Shown piece by piece: positions 43,581 through 54,335 of a stretch of DNA of 64,000 nucleotides. The notes below the pieces were generated by a model that saw nothing but the letters and a program-made list of their open reading frames with translations, had not been told where the DNA came from and searched no databases. This stretch comes from Gemmatimonadaceae bacterium (lineage in GTDB: Bacteria; Gemmatimonadota; Gemmatimonadetes; Gemmatimonadales; Gemmatimonadaceae): the NCBI GenBank assembly GCA_025934775.1, contig JAICWO010000002.1, positions 1-64,000 on the forward strand, in the 5' to 3' direction. Each line of letters begins with the position of its first letter. The first letter of the stretch is position 1. The translations under genes and the position numbers were made by a program.

Positions 43581-44327
43581 TTATCCGGCCCTCGTCCAGA
43601 GGAGCACGACGCCGCAGAAGCCCGCGCTCCGCGAGGCGGCGAGCCCCACGTCCGTGCCGAACGACTTGTATTGGAGCGGGATGTCGGCGGAGTTGATGTA
43701 GACCTCGATCCCGGCGATGTCCTTGGGCGACGGCAGGTCGCGCTCGACGTCCGGCGACGGGATGCGCACGCCGTCTACGAAAAACGTCATTGGACATCGG
43801 GCACGCAGCGACTCCACGTGCTCGCCACTGATCGAGAGGTATCGAAACGAGCGGAACACGTCGACCATCCCAACCGGGTTGAGCGCTTCGATCTCGTTCT
43901 GCGTCATGAACTGCCCGTGCGTGTGTCGCCGGCGCTCCTCGAATTCGGCGAGCCGGGCCGGCATCGAGCGTTCGCTCACGACCACGGTGTCCAGCGTCGT
44001 CGCGGCCGGCGCGAGCATGTACGACATGCGGAGCGTGTCGCCCGAGGGGATGCGCACGACGGCGGAGACGGGCGCGTACCCGATCCGCCGCACGATGATG
44101 ATGTAGTCGCGCGGTGGAAGATCGACGATTCGAAAGCGGCCGCCGGAGCCCGTGGTCACGGTGACGGTGGTGCCGAGCAGCGTCGCGGTCGCGTTCGCGA
44201 GAGGCATGAGCGCGCTGTCGGTCACCGCGGCGTCGATCGCGCCGCGCGGCCTGCCGGTCTGCGCGCGCGCCGATGCGGTCGCGAGCAGCGCGGCGGCGCT
44301 CATCAACATGCTTCGTGAGCCGCGCAT
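43581..44327 (-). CDS. Exported carboxypeptidase-regulatory / TonB-plug-like protein
   Basis: 248 residues from the ATG at 44327. The signal MRGSRSMLMSAAALLATASARA is followed by a CarboxypepD_reg-like beta domain (about 30-110: ALMPLANATATLLGTTVTVTT...FRIVDLPPRDYIIIVRRIGY) and a plug-like end with GQFMTQNEIEAL and TFFVDGVRIPSPD. It lacks a TonB barrel, as do many short Gemmatimonadota proteins of this type. A longer frame to 44540 is rejected. Confidence 0.78.
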   Translation of the reverse strand: MRGSRSMLMSAAALLATASARAQTGRPRGAIDAAVTDSALMPLANATATLLGTTVTVTTGSGGRFRIVDLPPRDYIIIVRRIGYAPVSAVVRIPSGDTLRMSYMLAPAATTLDTVVVSERSMPARLAEFEERRRHTHGQFMTQNEIEALNPVGMVDVFRSFRYLSISGEHVESLRARCPMTFFVDGVRIPSPDVERDLPSPKDIAGIEVYINSADIPLQYKSFGTDVGLAASRSAGFCGVVLLWTRAG

Positions 44328-44478
44328 GCGAATCCCTCGGAGCGTCGTGGGTGAGCCGTGCGGCTCCAACCTGTGCGCCGCCGCTCGGCTCGGCAACACC
44401 ACGTCGGGTCCGATTATCTTCCTCGGAGCATAACGCCCGCTCGACGGCACGGATTGCTCGATCGCTCCCAACACTCGC
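44328..44478. other. Divergent intergenic region before glyQS
   Basis: 151 bases between divergent starts. CATAAC at about 44428 is a weak -10 candidate for glyQS. No T-box or hairpin of note was seen. Confidence 0.3.
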
Positions 44479-45828
44479 ATGCCCAACCAGCCCGACATTC
44501 TCGAGAAGCTCGTTTCGCTCTGCAAGCGCCGCGGATTCATCTTCCAATCGTCGGAGATCTACGGCGGCGCGGGATCCGTGTGGGACTACGGTCCGCTGGG
44601 CGTCGAGCTCAAGAAGAATCTCAAGGATCGCTGGTGGCACGCCATGGTGCGCGCGCGCGACGACATCGAGGGGCTCGACGCCGCGATCCTGATGCATCCG
44701 CGCGTCTGGGAGGCGAGCGGGCACGTCGCCGGGTTCACCGATCCGCTCGTCGACTGCCGGAATTGCAAGAAGCGTTTTCGCGCCGACGATCCCAAGATCA
44801 AGGGCGTACCGGGGACGCCGGAAGCGCAGTGTCCGGCGTGCGGCATGAAGGGGACGCTCTCCGAGCCCCGCATGTTCAATTTGATGTTCAAGACGTTCAT
44901 CGGCCCGGTCGAGGACTCGGCGTCGGTGGCGTACCTGCGCCCGGAGACGGCGCAGGGCATCTATGTGAATTTTCTCAACGTGCAGCAGTCGACGCGGCAG
45001 AAGGTGCCGTTCGGCATCGCGCAGATCGGGAAGGCGTTTCGGAACGAGATCACGCCGGGCAACTTCATCTTCCGCACGCGCGAGTTCGAGCAGATGGAGA
45101 TGCAGTTCTTCGTCGAGCCGGGCACGGACATGCACTGGTTCGAGTACTGGAAAGAGCAGCGCATGAACTGGCACAAGGCGCTGGGGCTCGATCCGGCGCG
45201 GCTGCTCTTCCATCAGCACACGCCCGAGGAACTGGCGCACTACGCGCGCGCGGCGTTCGACATCCAATTCGATTTCGGCGGAACGCTCGATTTCCAGGAG
45301 ATCGAGGGCGTCCACAACCGAGGCGACTTCGACCTCTCGCGCCACCAGGAGTATTCGGGCAAGAAGCTCGAGTACTTCGACCAGCCCAACAATCGGCGGT
45401 ACGTACCGTTCGTCGTCGAGACGTCGGTGGGCGCGGATCGCACGACGCTTGCCGTGCTCGTGAACGCGTATCGCGAGGAGACGGTCGAGGGGGAATCCGA
45501 AGGTCGCACGGTGCTCGGGTTGCATCCGGCGCTCGCGCCGATCAAGGCCGGCATCTTTCCGCTCGTGAAGAAGGACGGGATGCCGGAGTTCGCCGAGAAG
45601 CTGGCGAACGAGCTTCGGCCGCAGTTCCCGGTGTTCTATGACGAATCCGCCGCGATCGGCCGGCGCTACCGCCGGCAGGATGAAGTCGGGACGCCGTACT
45701 GCATCACGATCGACGGGCAGACGATCGCGGACGGCACGGTGACGCTGCGCGACCGCGACACCCTCCAGCAGGAGCGGATCGCCGCCGGCCGCGTGGGCGA
45801 GGTCATCCGCGCGCGATTGGCCACGTGA
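44479..45828 (+). CDS. glyQS: Glycine--tRNA ligase, dimeric alpha2 type
   Basis: 449 residues, class II synthetase of the eukaryote/archaea-like single-chain form, not the alpha2beta2 kind. [60 protein letters not shown] and the C-terminal anticodon domain end ...GKADR is absent but [17 protein letters not shown] is present. Two Cys pairs (CRNC, CPAC) near 91-118 form a zinc insert. The stop overlaps the next GTG. Confidence 0.94.
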   Translation: MPNQPDILEKLVSLCKRRGFIFQSSEIYGGAGSVWDYGPLGVELKKNLKDRWWHAMVRARDDIEGLDAAILMHPRVWEASGHVAGFTDPLVDCRNCKKRFRADDPKIKGVPGTPEAQCPACGMKGTLSEPRMFNLMFKTFIGPVEDSASVAYLRPETAQGIYVNFLNVQQSTRQKVPFGIAQIGKAFRNEITPGNFIFRTREFEQMEMQFFVEPGTDMHWFEYWKEQRMNWHKALGLDPARLLFHQHTPEELAHYARAAFDIQFDFGGTLDFQEIEGVHNRGDFDLSRHQEYSGKKLEYFDQPNNRRYVPFVVETSVGADRTTLAVLVNAYREETVEGESEGRTVLGLHPALAPIKAGIFPLVKKDGMPEFAEKLANELRPQFPVFYDESAAIGRRYRRQDEVGTPYCITIDGQTIADGTVTLRDRDTLQQERIAAGRVGEVIRARLAT

Positions 45829-47342
45829 GCGATCTCACGCTCGACCAGCTTCGCCGCGAGGGCGAAGCCTTCATGGTGGAGATCTCGCGCGAATACTATC
45901 GCGCGCACTCCGGCCGCAAGCCCACGGCCGAGCTCCAGCCGATCTATGCGCGGCATGAGAAGATACTAAACGAAGGTTCGCTGGCCGTCGCGCTCGACGC
46001 GTTTCGCGGCGCCCCGGACGCGAGCGAAGCGCTCCGGTCGGCGCGGCTGCTCCTCGATTGGCAGAGCGACTCGCAGGCGGCGCGACAGCTCGCGCCGCTC
46101 GACGAGCGCGAGATCGCGTGGGAGGCGAGCGCGGTCGTGCGCATGGCCGACGGGCGCGAGATCCAGTACGAGGCATCGTCGATCGCCCTCGCGAACACGA
46201 CCGACCGGGACGAGCGCCACGCGATCGAGTCCGCGCGTGCGCGCCTGATCGAGCAGGAGCTCGCTCCGCTGCGCCAGGAGAAGTTCCAGCGCGAGCGCGA
46301 GATCACGGAGCAGCTCGAGCTCGCGCCCACGTACAACGCGACGTGGGAGCTGCTGAGCGGCATCCCGCTCGCGACGCTCGCCGCGCAGTGCGAGCAGTTC
46401 CTGCGCGACACGCAGGCGCTCTGGGCGGAAGCGCTGCCGTATTACACCAAGCGCGTCTTGGGAATGGAGGTCGCGGACGTGACGCGCGCCGACGCGCTCG
46501 CGCTGTTTCGCGCGCGCGAGTTCGACGCGTATTTCCCCGCCGCGCGAATGGAGGAGCAGATCCGGCGTCAGGTGCGCGAGATGGCCGTCGATCCGTCGGC
46601 GTCCGGGCGCGTGATTCTCGACACCGAGGAGCGCGAAGGCAAGCGCTCGCGCGCCTTCTGCTCGCCGGTGCGGATTCCCGAGGAGGTCTATCTCGTCCTT
46701 CGCCCGCACGGCGGCCAGTCGGATTGGACCACCTTCCTGCACGAGCTGGGACACGCGTTGCACTTCGCGTACATGCGTCCCGAGCTCTCGTTCGAGTACC
46801 GCTGGCTCGGCGACAACTCGATCACCGAAGGCTACGCGATGTTGTTCGACCACCGGATGAAAGACGCCGGTTGGCTCGCGCGATATACGGAGCTGAGCGC
46901 GTCCAAGATTCCGGAATTCCTGCGGTGGACCGGGCTCGAGGAGCTGCACTTCCTCCGGCGCTACTGCGCGAAGCTGCTGTACGAGATTCAGTTGTACGGC
47001 GGCGCGACGCGGTGGGACTCGCTGCCCGATCTGTACGTCGACATGCTGACATCGGCGACGAACTTTCGCTACAGCCGCGCGGACGCGTTCGTGGACGTGG
47101 ACGCGCGCTTCTATGCGGCGCGGTACCTGCGCGCCTGGCAGCTCCAAGCGCTCATCGACGAAACGCTCGTCGAGCGATACGACGTGGATTGGTGGCGGAA
47201 TCCGCGCGCCGGCCCGTGGATCTGCTCCGCGCTCTTTGGCGAGGGCCAGCGCGAGCTGGCGCAGGAACAGGCCATGCGCGTGTCGGGCAAGGAGCTGACG
47301 TTCGCGCCGCTAGTGCGCGCGGTGGAGCGGCTGCTCGGCTAG
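45825..47342 (+). CDS. M3-like metallopeptidase
   Basis: 505 residues. HEXXH is [11 protein letters not shown] with His306, Glu307 and His310; the downstream Glu lies in [13 protein letters not shown]. The helical N-terminal half matches oligopeptidase F/thimet-like M3 relatives. It is probably cytosolic (no signal). GTG start overlaps the glyQS stop; convergent with the PQQ gene after 3 bases. Confidence 0.85.
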   Translation: MSDLTLDQLRREGEAFMVEISREYYRAHSGRKPTAELQPIYARHEKILNEGSLAVALDAFRGAPDASEALRSARLLLDWQSDSQAARQLAPLDEREIAWEASAVVRMADGREIQYEASSIALANTTDRDERHAIESARARLIEQELAPLRQEKFQREREITEQLELAPTYNATWELLSGIPLATLAAQCEQFLRDTQALWAEALPYYTKRVLGMEVADVTRADALALFRAREFDAYFPAARMEEQIRRQVREMAVDPSASGRVILDTEEREGKRSRAFCSPVRIPEEVYLVLRPHGGQSDWTTFLHELGHALHFAYMRPELSFEYRWLGDNSITEGYAMLFDHRMKDAGWLARYTELSASKIPEFLRWTGLEELHFLRRYCAKLLYEIQLYGGATRWDSLPDLYVDMLTSATNFRYSRADAFVDVDARFYAARYLRAWQLQALIDETLVERYDVDWWRNPRAGPWICSALFGEGQRELAQEQAMRVSGKELTFAPLVRAVERLLG

Positions 47343-47345
47343 CCG

Positions 47346-49307
47346 TCACCGCGCCAGCGCGAACGTGACGATCGCATCATCCTTGCCCCACTGATCCCCG
47401 CCCCCGACGGCGATCGCCACGTACTGGCGGCCGCCGACCTCGTACGTCATCGGCGTCGCGCGGCCGCCGGCCGGCAGCGCGCCGCGCCACAGCTCCGCGC
47501 CCGTCGCCGCGTCGAACGCGCGGAGCGAGTTGTCCATCGTCGCGGCGATGAACACGACGCCGCCCGCCGTGACGATCGGGCCGCCGAGGTTCGGCGCGCC
47601 GAGCGGGGTTTTAGAGAGTGCTGATAGCTTCGGATCGACGAGCGAGAGGTCGCCGAGCGGAACCTCCCACGCCTTGGCGCCGGTCCGGAGATCGATCGCC
47701 ACGAGCGCGCCGAATGGCGGTTTGGTGCACGGCAGGCCGCTCGGGCCGAACAGAAAGCGGCGGCGCATCACGTACGGCGTGCCGTGCATGCGCGTATACT
47801 GATCGCCAAGGCGCGACGCATTCGTGCGCGCGTCGGCGGTATCGAACTTCTCGAGCGGGATGAGCTGCACCATCGCCGCGATCCGGTTCACCGGCACGAT
47901 CGCGAGCTGGCGGGTTGGCTCGAACGCGAGGCCGCCCCAGTGCGCGCCGCCAACGTTGGACGGAACCGCGAGTGTGCCTTCCAGGCTCGGCGGCGTGAAC
48001 ACGCCGTCATTGCGCAACGGGCGGATCTGCGCGAGGCATGCGTCGCGATCGGCCGGCGCCGGGCCCCAGACGTCGTCGAGCGTCATGCCCTGAGGGCTGA
48101 GTGGTGGAATGACCCTGTTGAACGGCTGCGTCGGCGACGCGTGCTCGCCGGCGACCGTGCTCGCGGGGACCGGGCGCTCCTCCACCGGGAAGACCGGCTT
48201 TCCGGTATCGCGATCGAGCACGAAGAGCTGGCCGGTCTTGAGCGTTTGTAGAACGACGTCGGCGCGTTTGCCGTCGTGCGTGATCGTCGCGAGGACGGGC
48301 GGCGCGGCGACGTCGTAGTCCCACAAATCGTGATGCACCGCCTGGAACGACCACACCACTTTCCCGGTCGAGGCGCGGAGCGCGACGATGGAGTTGCCGT
48401 AGCGATTGTCGCCAACGCGCTCGCCGCCGTAGTAGTCGGGACTCGGGCTGCCGGTGGGAACGAACACGAGATCGCGCGCGGAGTCGGCGGCGATGATCGA
48501 CCAGGCGTTTGCGGCGCCGGTGACGTGTCCCATGCCGCTGCGCCACGTCGCGTATGCCGGATCGGTCGAATCGCGCGGCACGGGATCCCACGTCCAGCGC
48601 AGCGCACCGGTGCGGGCGTCGTACGCGCGAACTTCGCCGCTCGCCGCGTTCACGCGACCGTTGTCCGCGACGGCGGAGCCGGTGACGACCAGACCATTGA
48701 CGATTGCCGGAGGCGAGGTGAGCTCGTACTCCTCCTCGTAGAGCGGGGCAATGTGGAGACCTCGTCGGAGCGACACCGTTCCGTTCTGGCCGAAATCGCC
48801 GCACGGTGTGCCGGTGCGAGCGTCGAGCGCGACGATCCGCGCGTCGATCGTCCCGACATACACGCGGCGCCTGCACGGCGCACCCGCCGGTGCCTTCGCG
48901 TCGAACCACGTCGAGACGCCGCGATTGGCGGGATCGCCCCAGTCGCCGCGCACCGCGTGCGCATCGTACCGCCAACGCTCCGCTCCCGTCGCTGGATCGA
49001 GCGCGATCACGCGGCCGAGTGGCGTGGACACGTACATCGTGCCATCGACGACGAGCGGCGTCGCCTCGAACCGCGTTCGGTCATCGCTCTGCGCCGCGTC
49101 GCCGGTGTGATACGTCCACGCGACGGCGAGCCGCCGGACGTTCTCGCGCGTGATCTGCGTGAGTGGCGAGTACCGGGTGCCGAACGCGTCGTGGCCGTTC
49201 GCGGCCCACTCGCCGGCGGCCGGTTGCTGCGCGGCGGCCGGAGCGGCACGGACGAGTCCAAGTGTGAGCGCGAGCGCGAACGCGGCGCCGGTTTCGAGAA
49301 TTCTCAT
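47346..49307 (-). CDS. Secreted PQQ-dependent dehydrogenase (glucose-dehydrogenase-like)
   Basis: 653 residues with a signal peptide ending ...APAAAQQP. The eight-bladed propeller motifs recur (WAWTYHTGDAAQ-like, WRYDAHAV, VVWSFQAVHHDLWDYDVAAPP), the last being typical of membrane glucose dehydrogenase catalytic domains. No CXXCH haem site and no membrane helices are present, so electrons must pass to another carrier. Substrate (sugar or alcohol) unresolved. Several AT-rich patches, e.g. 47606-47632. Confidence 0.88.
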   Translation of the reverse strand: MRILETGAAFALALTLGLVRAAPAAAQQPAAGEWAANGHDAFGTRYSPLTQITRENVRRLAVAWTYHTGDAAQSDDRTRFEATPLVVDGTMYVSTPLGRVIALDPATGAERWRYDAHAVRGDWGDPANRGVSTWFDAKAPAGAPCRRRVYVGTIDARIVALDARTGTPCGDFGQNGTVSLRRGLHIAPLYEEEYELTSPPAIVNGLVVTGSAVADNGRVNAASGEVRAYDARTGALRWTWDPVPRDSTDPAYATWRSGMGHVTGAANAWSIIAADSARDLVFVPTGSPSPDYYGGERVGDNRYGNSIVALRASTGKVVWSFQAVHHDLWDYDVAAPPVLATITHDGKRADVVLQTLKTGQLFVLDRDTGKPVFPVEERPVPASTVAGEHASPTQPFNRVIPPLSPQGMTLDDVWGPAPADRDACLAQIRPLRNDGVFTPPSLEGTLAVPSNVGGAHWGGLAFEPTRQLAIVPVNRIAAMVQLIPLEKFDTADARTNASRLGDQYTRMHGTPYVMRRRFLFGPSGLPCTKPPFGALVAIDLRTGAKAWEVPLGDLSLVDPKLSALSKTPLGAPNLGGPIVTAGGVVFIAATMDNSLRAFDAATGAELWRGALPAGGRATPMTYEVGGRQYVAIAVGGGDQWGKDDAIVTFALAR

Positions 49308-49422
49308 GCGGGTCTCGGAAGGATCGACGTGCGAAATATTCCCGGGTGAGCCGCGAGCGCCTATGAGAGCGGGTCCGGCGGGACCGGCGCGGGACGGGCG
49401 GGTGTGCGGCGGGACGAGCGGG

Positions 49423-50157
49423 TCAGCCGCGCACGCCGAAGTCGCGTTCGACGGCGCCGCGGAACCGCCGGCTCCATGTGAGCTCCGTGCCGTCGTGCAT
49501 CGTCACTCGGTAATCGCCGTGCGACCACTCCGTCATCTCGCGGACGGCGTCCAGCCGCACGATCGTCGATCGATTGATCTGGATGAACTTCGCGGGATCG
49601 AGCCGTGTGGCGATCGTCGCAAGCGTGGCGCGAATGCGATGTTCCGTTCCCTGCGCATGTAGCGTGACATAGTTCCGATCGGCCTCGATGCGATCGATTC
49701 GGTCGACCGGCACGAACAGGGCGCGTCCGTTCTCGATGACGAGGATGCGCACGAGCGGATCGCGCGCCGCGGTCTTGATCCCCGGGGCCGCCGCCACGAG
49801 CGTGAGACGCGCCCTCGCCCGATCGAGCACCTGCTCGAAGCGCGACGGCGAAAAGGGCTTGAGCAGATAGTCGACGGCGCCGACCTCGAACGCCCGGATC
49901 GCGTGCTGATCGTCGGCGGTGATGAACACGACGTAGGGAGATTCGTGATCCGAGATCGCGTCGAGCACGCCGAATCCGTCGAGGCCCGGCATCTGGATGT
50001 CGAGAAAGACGATGTCGGGCATCGACCGCCGGATCGCGGCGACCGCATCGCGGCCGGTTCTGGCTTCGCCTACGATCTCGATGTCGGGCGCGGCCTCGAG
50101 GAGTCGGCGGACCTTCACGCGCGCCGGCTCCTCGTCGTCAACGATCAGCGCCCGCAT
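49423..50157 (-). CDS. LytTR-family response regulator
   Basis: 244 residues. Receiver domain 1-120 with the phospho-acceptor Asp near 53 (IVFLDIQMPG) and the Lys in DYLLKPFSPSR; LytTR DNA-binding domain about 140-240 (IEADRNYVTLHAQGTEHRIRATL, FIQINRSTIVRLDAVREM). Start ATG 50157 overlaps the kinase gene by 20 bases. Target genes unknown. Confidence 0.92.
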   Translation of the reverse strand: MRALIVDDEEPARVKVRRLLEAAPDIEIVGEARTGRDAVAAIRRSMPDIVFLDIQMPGLDGFGVLDAISDHESPYVVFITADDQHAIRAFEVGAVDYLLKPFSPSRFEQVLDRARARLTLVAAAPGIKTAARDPLVRILVIENGRALFVPVDRIDRIEADRNYVTLHAQGTEHRIRATLATIATRLDPAKFIQINRSTIVRLDAVREMTEWSHGDYRVTMHDGTELTWSRRFRGAVERDFGVRG

Positions 50158-51328
50158 ACGGCGCGTGCGCGCGGTGTGTCTCGGTGAGCGCCAGCGACGG
50201 AATGGCGGGAGCGGCGGCGCGGGCCGGCACACGGACCGACACGCGAAACCGATTGCCGTCGCGGCGCGCGTCGAACCGATGCGCGTCACCGTACAGCAGT
50301 TGGAGTCTGTCGCGTGTGGCGCGAAGCCCGGTCCCGGTGCCCGGCGCGCTCGTCGGCTGCGCGGCGACGTCGTTTTCCACCGTCACGTCGAGCCACTCCA
50401 ACTCCCGCGCGATCGCGACGGTGACCTCGGCCGCTCCGCCGTCGATCGCCGATCCGTGCCGAACGGCGTTCTCGACGAGGGGCTGGAGGAGGAACGCCGG
50501 CAGCGCGAGCGAAGCCGAGGCCGAATCCGCGGCGATGATGATCGAGAGGCGCTCGCCAAAACGCATCTCCACGAACGCGACGTACGATCGCAACAGAGCC
50601 AGCTCCTCGGCTACGGAGATCTGTTGGCGATCGCCGGTTCGCAGCGATTGGCGCAGAAGGTCGCCGAGGCGGCTGATCATCTCGTCCGCCGTCGCGGGGT
50701 CGTCGTACACGGTGGACGAGATCGTGTTGAGCGCGTTGAACAGAAAGTGCGGTTGCAGCCGATCGCCGAGTGACGCCAATCGTGCTTCAGCGGCGTCGCG
50801 CGCCAGCTCGAGCGCGTGGACCTCGCGGTCGCGCAGCCGGAGCTGCACGCGCAGAAACGTGAGCAGGCAGAGAAAGAGCGCGTACGCGAGCACGTCTTCG
50901 CCGGCTTCCATGAAATACCGCCATGGCATACGGCCGTAGTCGTATGCGCCGAGGCCAAGCAACGGCGAGAGCGCGGCGCGGCTCGCCCACATGAGCGTCG
51001 TGTGAGCGAGCGTGTAGGGCACGAAGGCGGCGGCGTGCCACGGGAGGCTCCGCCGCCAGCGATCCTGCGCGACGGGGAATTTTCGCTCGGCGAACGCGAT
51101 GATCGGAAAGACGAGCATCGCCGCGTAGGCGCCCGTACTCTCCTCGAGCAGCCGCGTCGCCCACGTGCCGACCTGACCGCGCGTGACGTCGTCGAGGTAG
51201 AAGTACGTGAAACGCAGCAGCGCGATCGCGGTGAATATCGCGAGCAGTGCTGGCCACGAGATGCGCGGGGAACGTTCCGGCAGCTCTGGCAATACGTCAC
51301 CCGCTAGGCCTGCGCTGTCACTCTGCAT
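50138..51328 (-). CDS. LytS/YehU-like membrane histidine kinase
   Basis: 396 residues. Four or so helices in the first 170 residues (LAIFTAIALLRFTYFYLDD, LVFPIIAFAERKFPV, ...), then the His_kinase domain with LQPHFLFNALNTISS near residue 193, and an HATPase region NAVRHGSAIDGG with GTGTGLRATRDRL. It pairs with the overlapping LytTR regulator. Divergent from the TPR-GGDEF gene with 103 bases between. Confidence 0.9.
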   Translation of the reverse strand: MQSDSAGLAGDVLPELPERSPRISWPALLAIFTAIALLRFTYFYLDDVTRGQVGTWATRLLEESTGAYAAMLVFPIIAFAERKFPVAQDRWRRSLPWHAAAFVPYTLAHTTLMWASRAALSPLLGLGAYDYGRMPWRYFMEAGEDVLAYALFLCLLTFLRVQLRLRDREVHALELARDAAEARLASLGDRLQPHFLFNALNTISSTVYDDPATADEMISRLGDLLRQSLRTGDRQQISVAEELALLRSYVAFVEMRFGERLSIIIAADSASASLALPAFLLQPLVENAVRHGSAIDGGAAEVTVAIARELEWLDVTVENDVAAQPTSAPGTGTGLRATRDRLQLLYGDAHRFDARRDGNRFRVSVRVPARAAAPAIPSLALTETHRAHAPYAGADR

Positions 51329-51431
51329 ACACCGAGATTACAGCGGGCCTTGCCCGCGCGCCACGGAAGTTGCCCCAGCGGCTCGCGTTCCGTCTATGTT
51401 CTGCGATGTCGCACCCACCTTTCGGGCCCCG

Positions 51432-53579
51432 ATGACTCACGCACGGGCCGCCCTCCTCGTCCGTACCCTCATCATCACGGCCGCCGCGCTCGCCTGCGCG
51501 ATGCGGCCCGTGGTCGCGCAGAATCCGACCGCGGACCTCGAGGCGAAGCTGCCGGCGCTCAAGGGATTGGAGCGTGCGCGCGCGCTCGCCAAGCTTGTCG
51601 ATGCGCACAAGCTCGACGAGCCGGAGCGTGCTCTGCGCTACGGGTCGGAAGCCAACAAATTGTTCTCGATCACGCCCGACCCGGTCGCGAACATCTCGGC
51701 ACTGAACGAGATGGGATGGGCGAGCATGACGCTCGGGCGCTACGACTCGGCGAGCTTCTACGCCGACAGCGCGCGCCGGTTCGCCGAACGCGCGGGCGAC
51801 AAGGCCGGCCAGGCGCGCGCGCTGAGCAACCTCGGCTCGCTCGCCCAGCGCATGGGCGATCCGACCAACGCAGTGCAGCTCTTCAACCAGGCATTGGTGC
51901 TGCAGCGGGCCGCGGGCAACGATCGCGAGCTGGCGAACTCGTTGAACAACCTCGGCTTCGTCTACTCCACGGACCTGGCCGACTACGCGCGCAGCCTGTC
52001 GCTGCACCTGGAGTCGCTCTCGATCCGGCAGCGACTCGGTGACAAGGCGGCGATCGCGCTGTCGCTCAACAACATCGGGATCGTGTACGATCGCCTCCAT
52101 CAGTACGACCAGGCGCTGTCGTACTTCAATCGTGCTTTCGCGCTCCGACGAGAGCTCGGCGCCAAAGCGCGCATGGCCGCGACGCTGAACAACATCGGCG
52201 ACACCTACTTCGACGCGAAGGACTACGCGAACGCGCTCGTCTACCAGCGCCGAGCGCTGGAGATTCGCGCCGCGCTGGACGATCGCTCGGCGATCGCGCT
52301 CTCGCATCGGAACATCGGGCTGATCTACATCGCCATGAACCAGCTCGACGCCGCGCGGCGCGAGCTGCAGACCGCCCTGGCGATCAGCGATCAGTTGCCG
52401 GACAAGGGACTCGCCGCGCAGATCCATCTCGGCATGTCGCAGGTGGAACGGGCGAGCGGCGTGCCGGCCAAGGCGGAGGAGCAGGCGCGCGCCGCCCTCG
52501 CGCTCGCCACCGCCATGCCGTCGCGCGAGTTGATTCGCCAGTCGACGGAAGAGTTGGCGTCGGACCAGGAAGCCCAGGGGCGCCTCGCAAGCGCCCTCGA
52601 GGAGTTCAAGCGCGCCAAGGTCGTGAGCGACTCGATTTTCACGGCCAACACCGCGCGGCGGATCGCGGCGCTCGAGCAGATGTACTCCGACGCCCAGCGC
52701 GGCCGCGAGCTCGATTCGCTGCGGCGCGAGCAGGCGGAGCTCGAGCTGCGCGCGAGTCGCCGGGCCATCCAGCGCGACGGGGCGGCGGCGATCGCGCTCC
52801 TGGTCGCGATCGTGGCGTTCGGGATGTATCGGCGACGGGTGGAGCGCGGCCGCCTCGCCGAGGCGCTGAGCGTCACCGACGCGCTGACGGGCGTCTGGAA
52901 TCGGCGGTACGTGCAGCAGATGATGCACATGGATCTGGCGGCGACGCTGCGCCGCCATCGCGTGAGCGCGTCGCGCGGCGACTCGCCCGACGACGCCGAT
53001 CTGATTTTCCTCATGCTCGACGTCGACCACTTCAAGGCCGTGAACGACCAGTTCGGGCACGCGGCCGGCGACCTGGTGTTGACGCAGCTCGCCGCGGCGC
53101 TGCGCAAGGCGTGCCGCGACTCCGATGCCGTCGTGCGGTGGGGCGGTGAAGAGTTCCTGATCATCGGCCGATTCGCCAACCGGCAGCAGGGCGCGCGCAC
53201 GGCCGAGCGGCTTCGTCAAGCGGTCGAGCGGCACACGTCGGTGCTGCCCGACGGACGCGCGGTGCGCGTCACGTGCTCGATCGGCTTCGCGGCATACCCG
53301 TTCGATCTCGCCGCGCTCGATGCGCTCGGCTGGGAGGCCGTGGTGCAGATCGCCGACGAGGCCGCCTACACCGCGAAGCGTGAAGGCCGCAACGGCTGGG
53401 TTGGATTCCTCCGCAACTCCGGTGTCGGGCCCAAGCTCACCGAGGCGCCCGCGAGTCACGACGAGATGACGCTGCTGGTAGACCAGGGGCGGATCCGCCA
53501 GGAGTCGTCGTGGACGGTGCGCGCCGCCGACGCCCAACTGTCCTTCCCGACGCCAGAGCGCGCGCAGCCCGCCGTGTAG
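51432..53579 (+). CDS. TPR-repeat diguanylate cyclase
   Basis: 715 residues from the ATG at 51432. A signal peptide (to about 30), then 7-8 TPR units (about 40-440, e.g. SNLGSLAQRMGDPTNAVQLFNQAL), a coiled segment, one membrane helix (AIALLVAIVAFGMY), and a GGDEF domain with GGEEF near 571-575 and the RXXD-like I-site not evident. Senses via exported TPRs and makes c-di-GMP. A longer frame to 51207 is rejected. Confidence 0.92.
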   Translation: MTHARAALLVRTLIITAAALACAMRPVVAQNPTADLEAKLPALKGLERARALAKLVDAHKLDEPERALRYGSEANKLFSITPDPVANISALNEMGWASMTLGRYDSASFYADSARRFAERAGDKAGQARALSNLGSLAQRMGDPTNAVQLFNQALVLQRAAGNDRELANSLNNLGFVYSTDLADYARSLSLHLESLSIRQRLGDKAAIALSLNNIGIVYDRLHQYDQALSYFNRAFALRRELGAKARMAATLNNIGDTYFDAKDYANALVYQRRALEIRAALDDRSAIALSHRNIGLIYIAMNQLDAARRELQTALAISDQLPDKGLAAQIHLGMSQVERASGVPAKAEEQARAALALATAMPSRELIRQSTEELASDQEAQGRLASALEEFKRAKVVSDSIFTANTARRIAALEQMYSDAQRGRELDSLRREQAELELRASRRAIQRDGAAAIALLVAIVAFGMYRRRVERGRLAEALSVTDALTGVWNRRYVQQMMHMDLAATLRRHRVSASRGDSPDDADLIFLMLDVDHFKAVNDQFGHAAGDLVLTQLAAALRKACRDSDAVVRWGGEEFLIIGRFANRQQGARTAERLRQAVERHTSVLPDGRAVRVTCSIGFAAYPFDLAALDALGWEAVVQIADEAAYTAKREGRNGWVGFLRNSGVGPKLTEAPASHDEMTLLVDQGRIRQESSWTVRAADAQLSFPTPERAQPAV

Positions 53580-53588
53580 ATTTGCGGC

Positions 53589-54275
53589 ATGGCAAAGCCC
53601 ATCGCCGTCGTCACCGGTGCGTCGAGAGGGATTGGACGCGCCACCGCGCTCCGCCTCGCCGGCGACTTCGACATTGTCGCGGTCGCTCGATCCGAGGACG
53701 AACTGGCGGCGCTCGCCGCGGAGATCCACCGCGCGGGCGGCACCTGTCATCCGGTACGGCTCGACATCACAGATCCCGATGCCGTCACGGCTGAACTGAC
53801 CGGCGTCGACGCGCAGGTGCTGGTGAACAACGCCGGCGTCGGCACACTCAAGCCGTTCATGGAGCTCACGCGCGCCGAATGGACGCGCATGGTCGACGTG
53901 AACTTCAACGCGCTCTACGACGTGACGCGCGCCATCCTGCCGGCGATGCTCGCGCGCAAGTCGGGACACATCGTCGTGACCGGCTCGATCAGTGGCCGCA
54001 GCGCGTTTCCCGGCGGTACCTGCTACGCCGCGACCAAGCACGCCGCGATCGCGTTCACGGAATGTCTGATGCTCGAGGTCCGCGACGCGGGGGTGAAGGT
54101 CTCCGTGGTGAACCCGGGCTCCGTCGCGACGCATTTCTCCGAGCGATCCGACGCGAGTTGGATGCTGTCGGCCGAGGATGTGGCGGAGGCGATCGCCAGG
54201 GTGATCGACACGCCGCCGACCGTGCTGATTCACAGCGTCGAGGTACGAACGCTCACCGTCCCAAAGAAGAAATAG
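53589..54275 (+). CDS. Short-chain dehydrogenase/reductase
   Basis: 228 residues, classical SDR: GASRGIGR at 10-17, NNAGVGTL, catalytic Ser in GSISGRS, YAATK with Tyr and Lys. Likely NADP+ preferring (SRGIG, ARSEDEL). Substrate unknown. A 60-base gap precedes the kinase gene on the same strand. Confidence 0.92.
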   Translation: MAKPIAVVTGASRGIGRATALRLAGDFDIVAVARSEDELAALAAEIHRAGGTCHPVRLDITDPDAVTAELTGVDAQVLVNNAGVGTLKPFMELTRAEWTRMVDVNFNALYDVTRAILPAMLARKSGHIVVTGSISGRSAFPGGTCYAATKHAAIAFTECLMLEVRDAGVKVSVVNPGSVATHFSERSDASWMLSAEDVAEAIARVIDTPPTVLIHSVEVRTLTVPKKK

Positions 54276-54335
54276 CGGCAATCCGGTTCGGCGGACCGCT
54301 GGCTCGATCTCGCTGGAATTCTTAACTTCCCACTC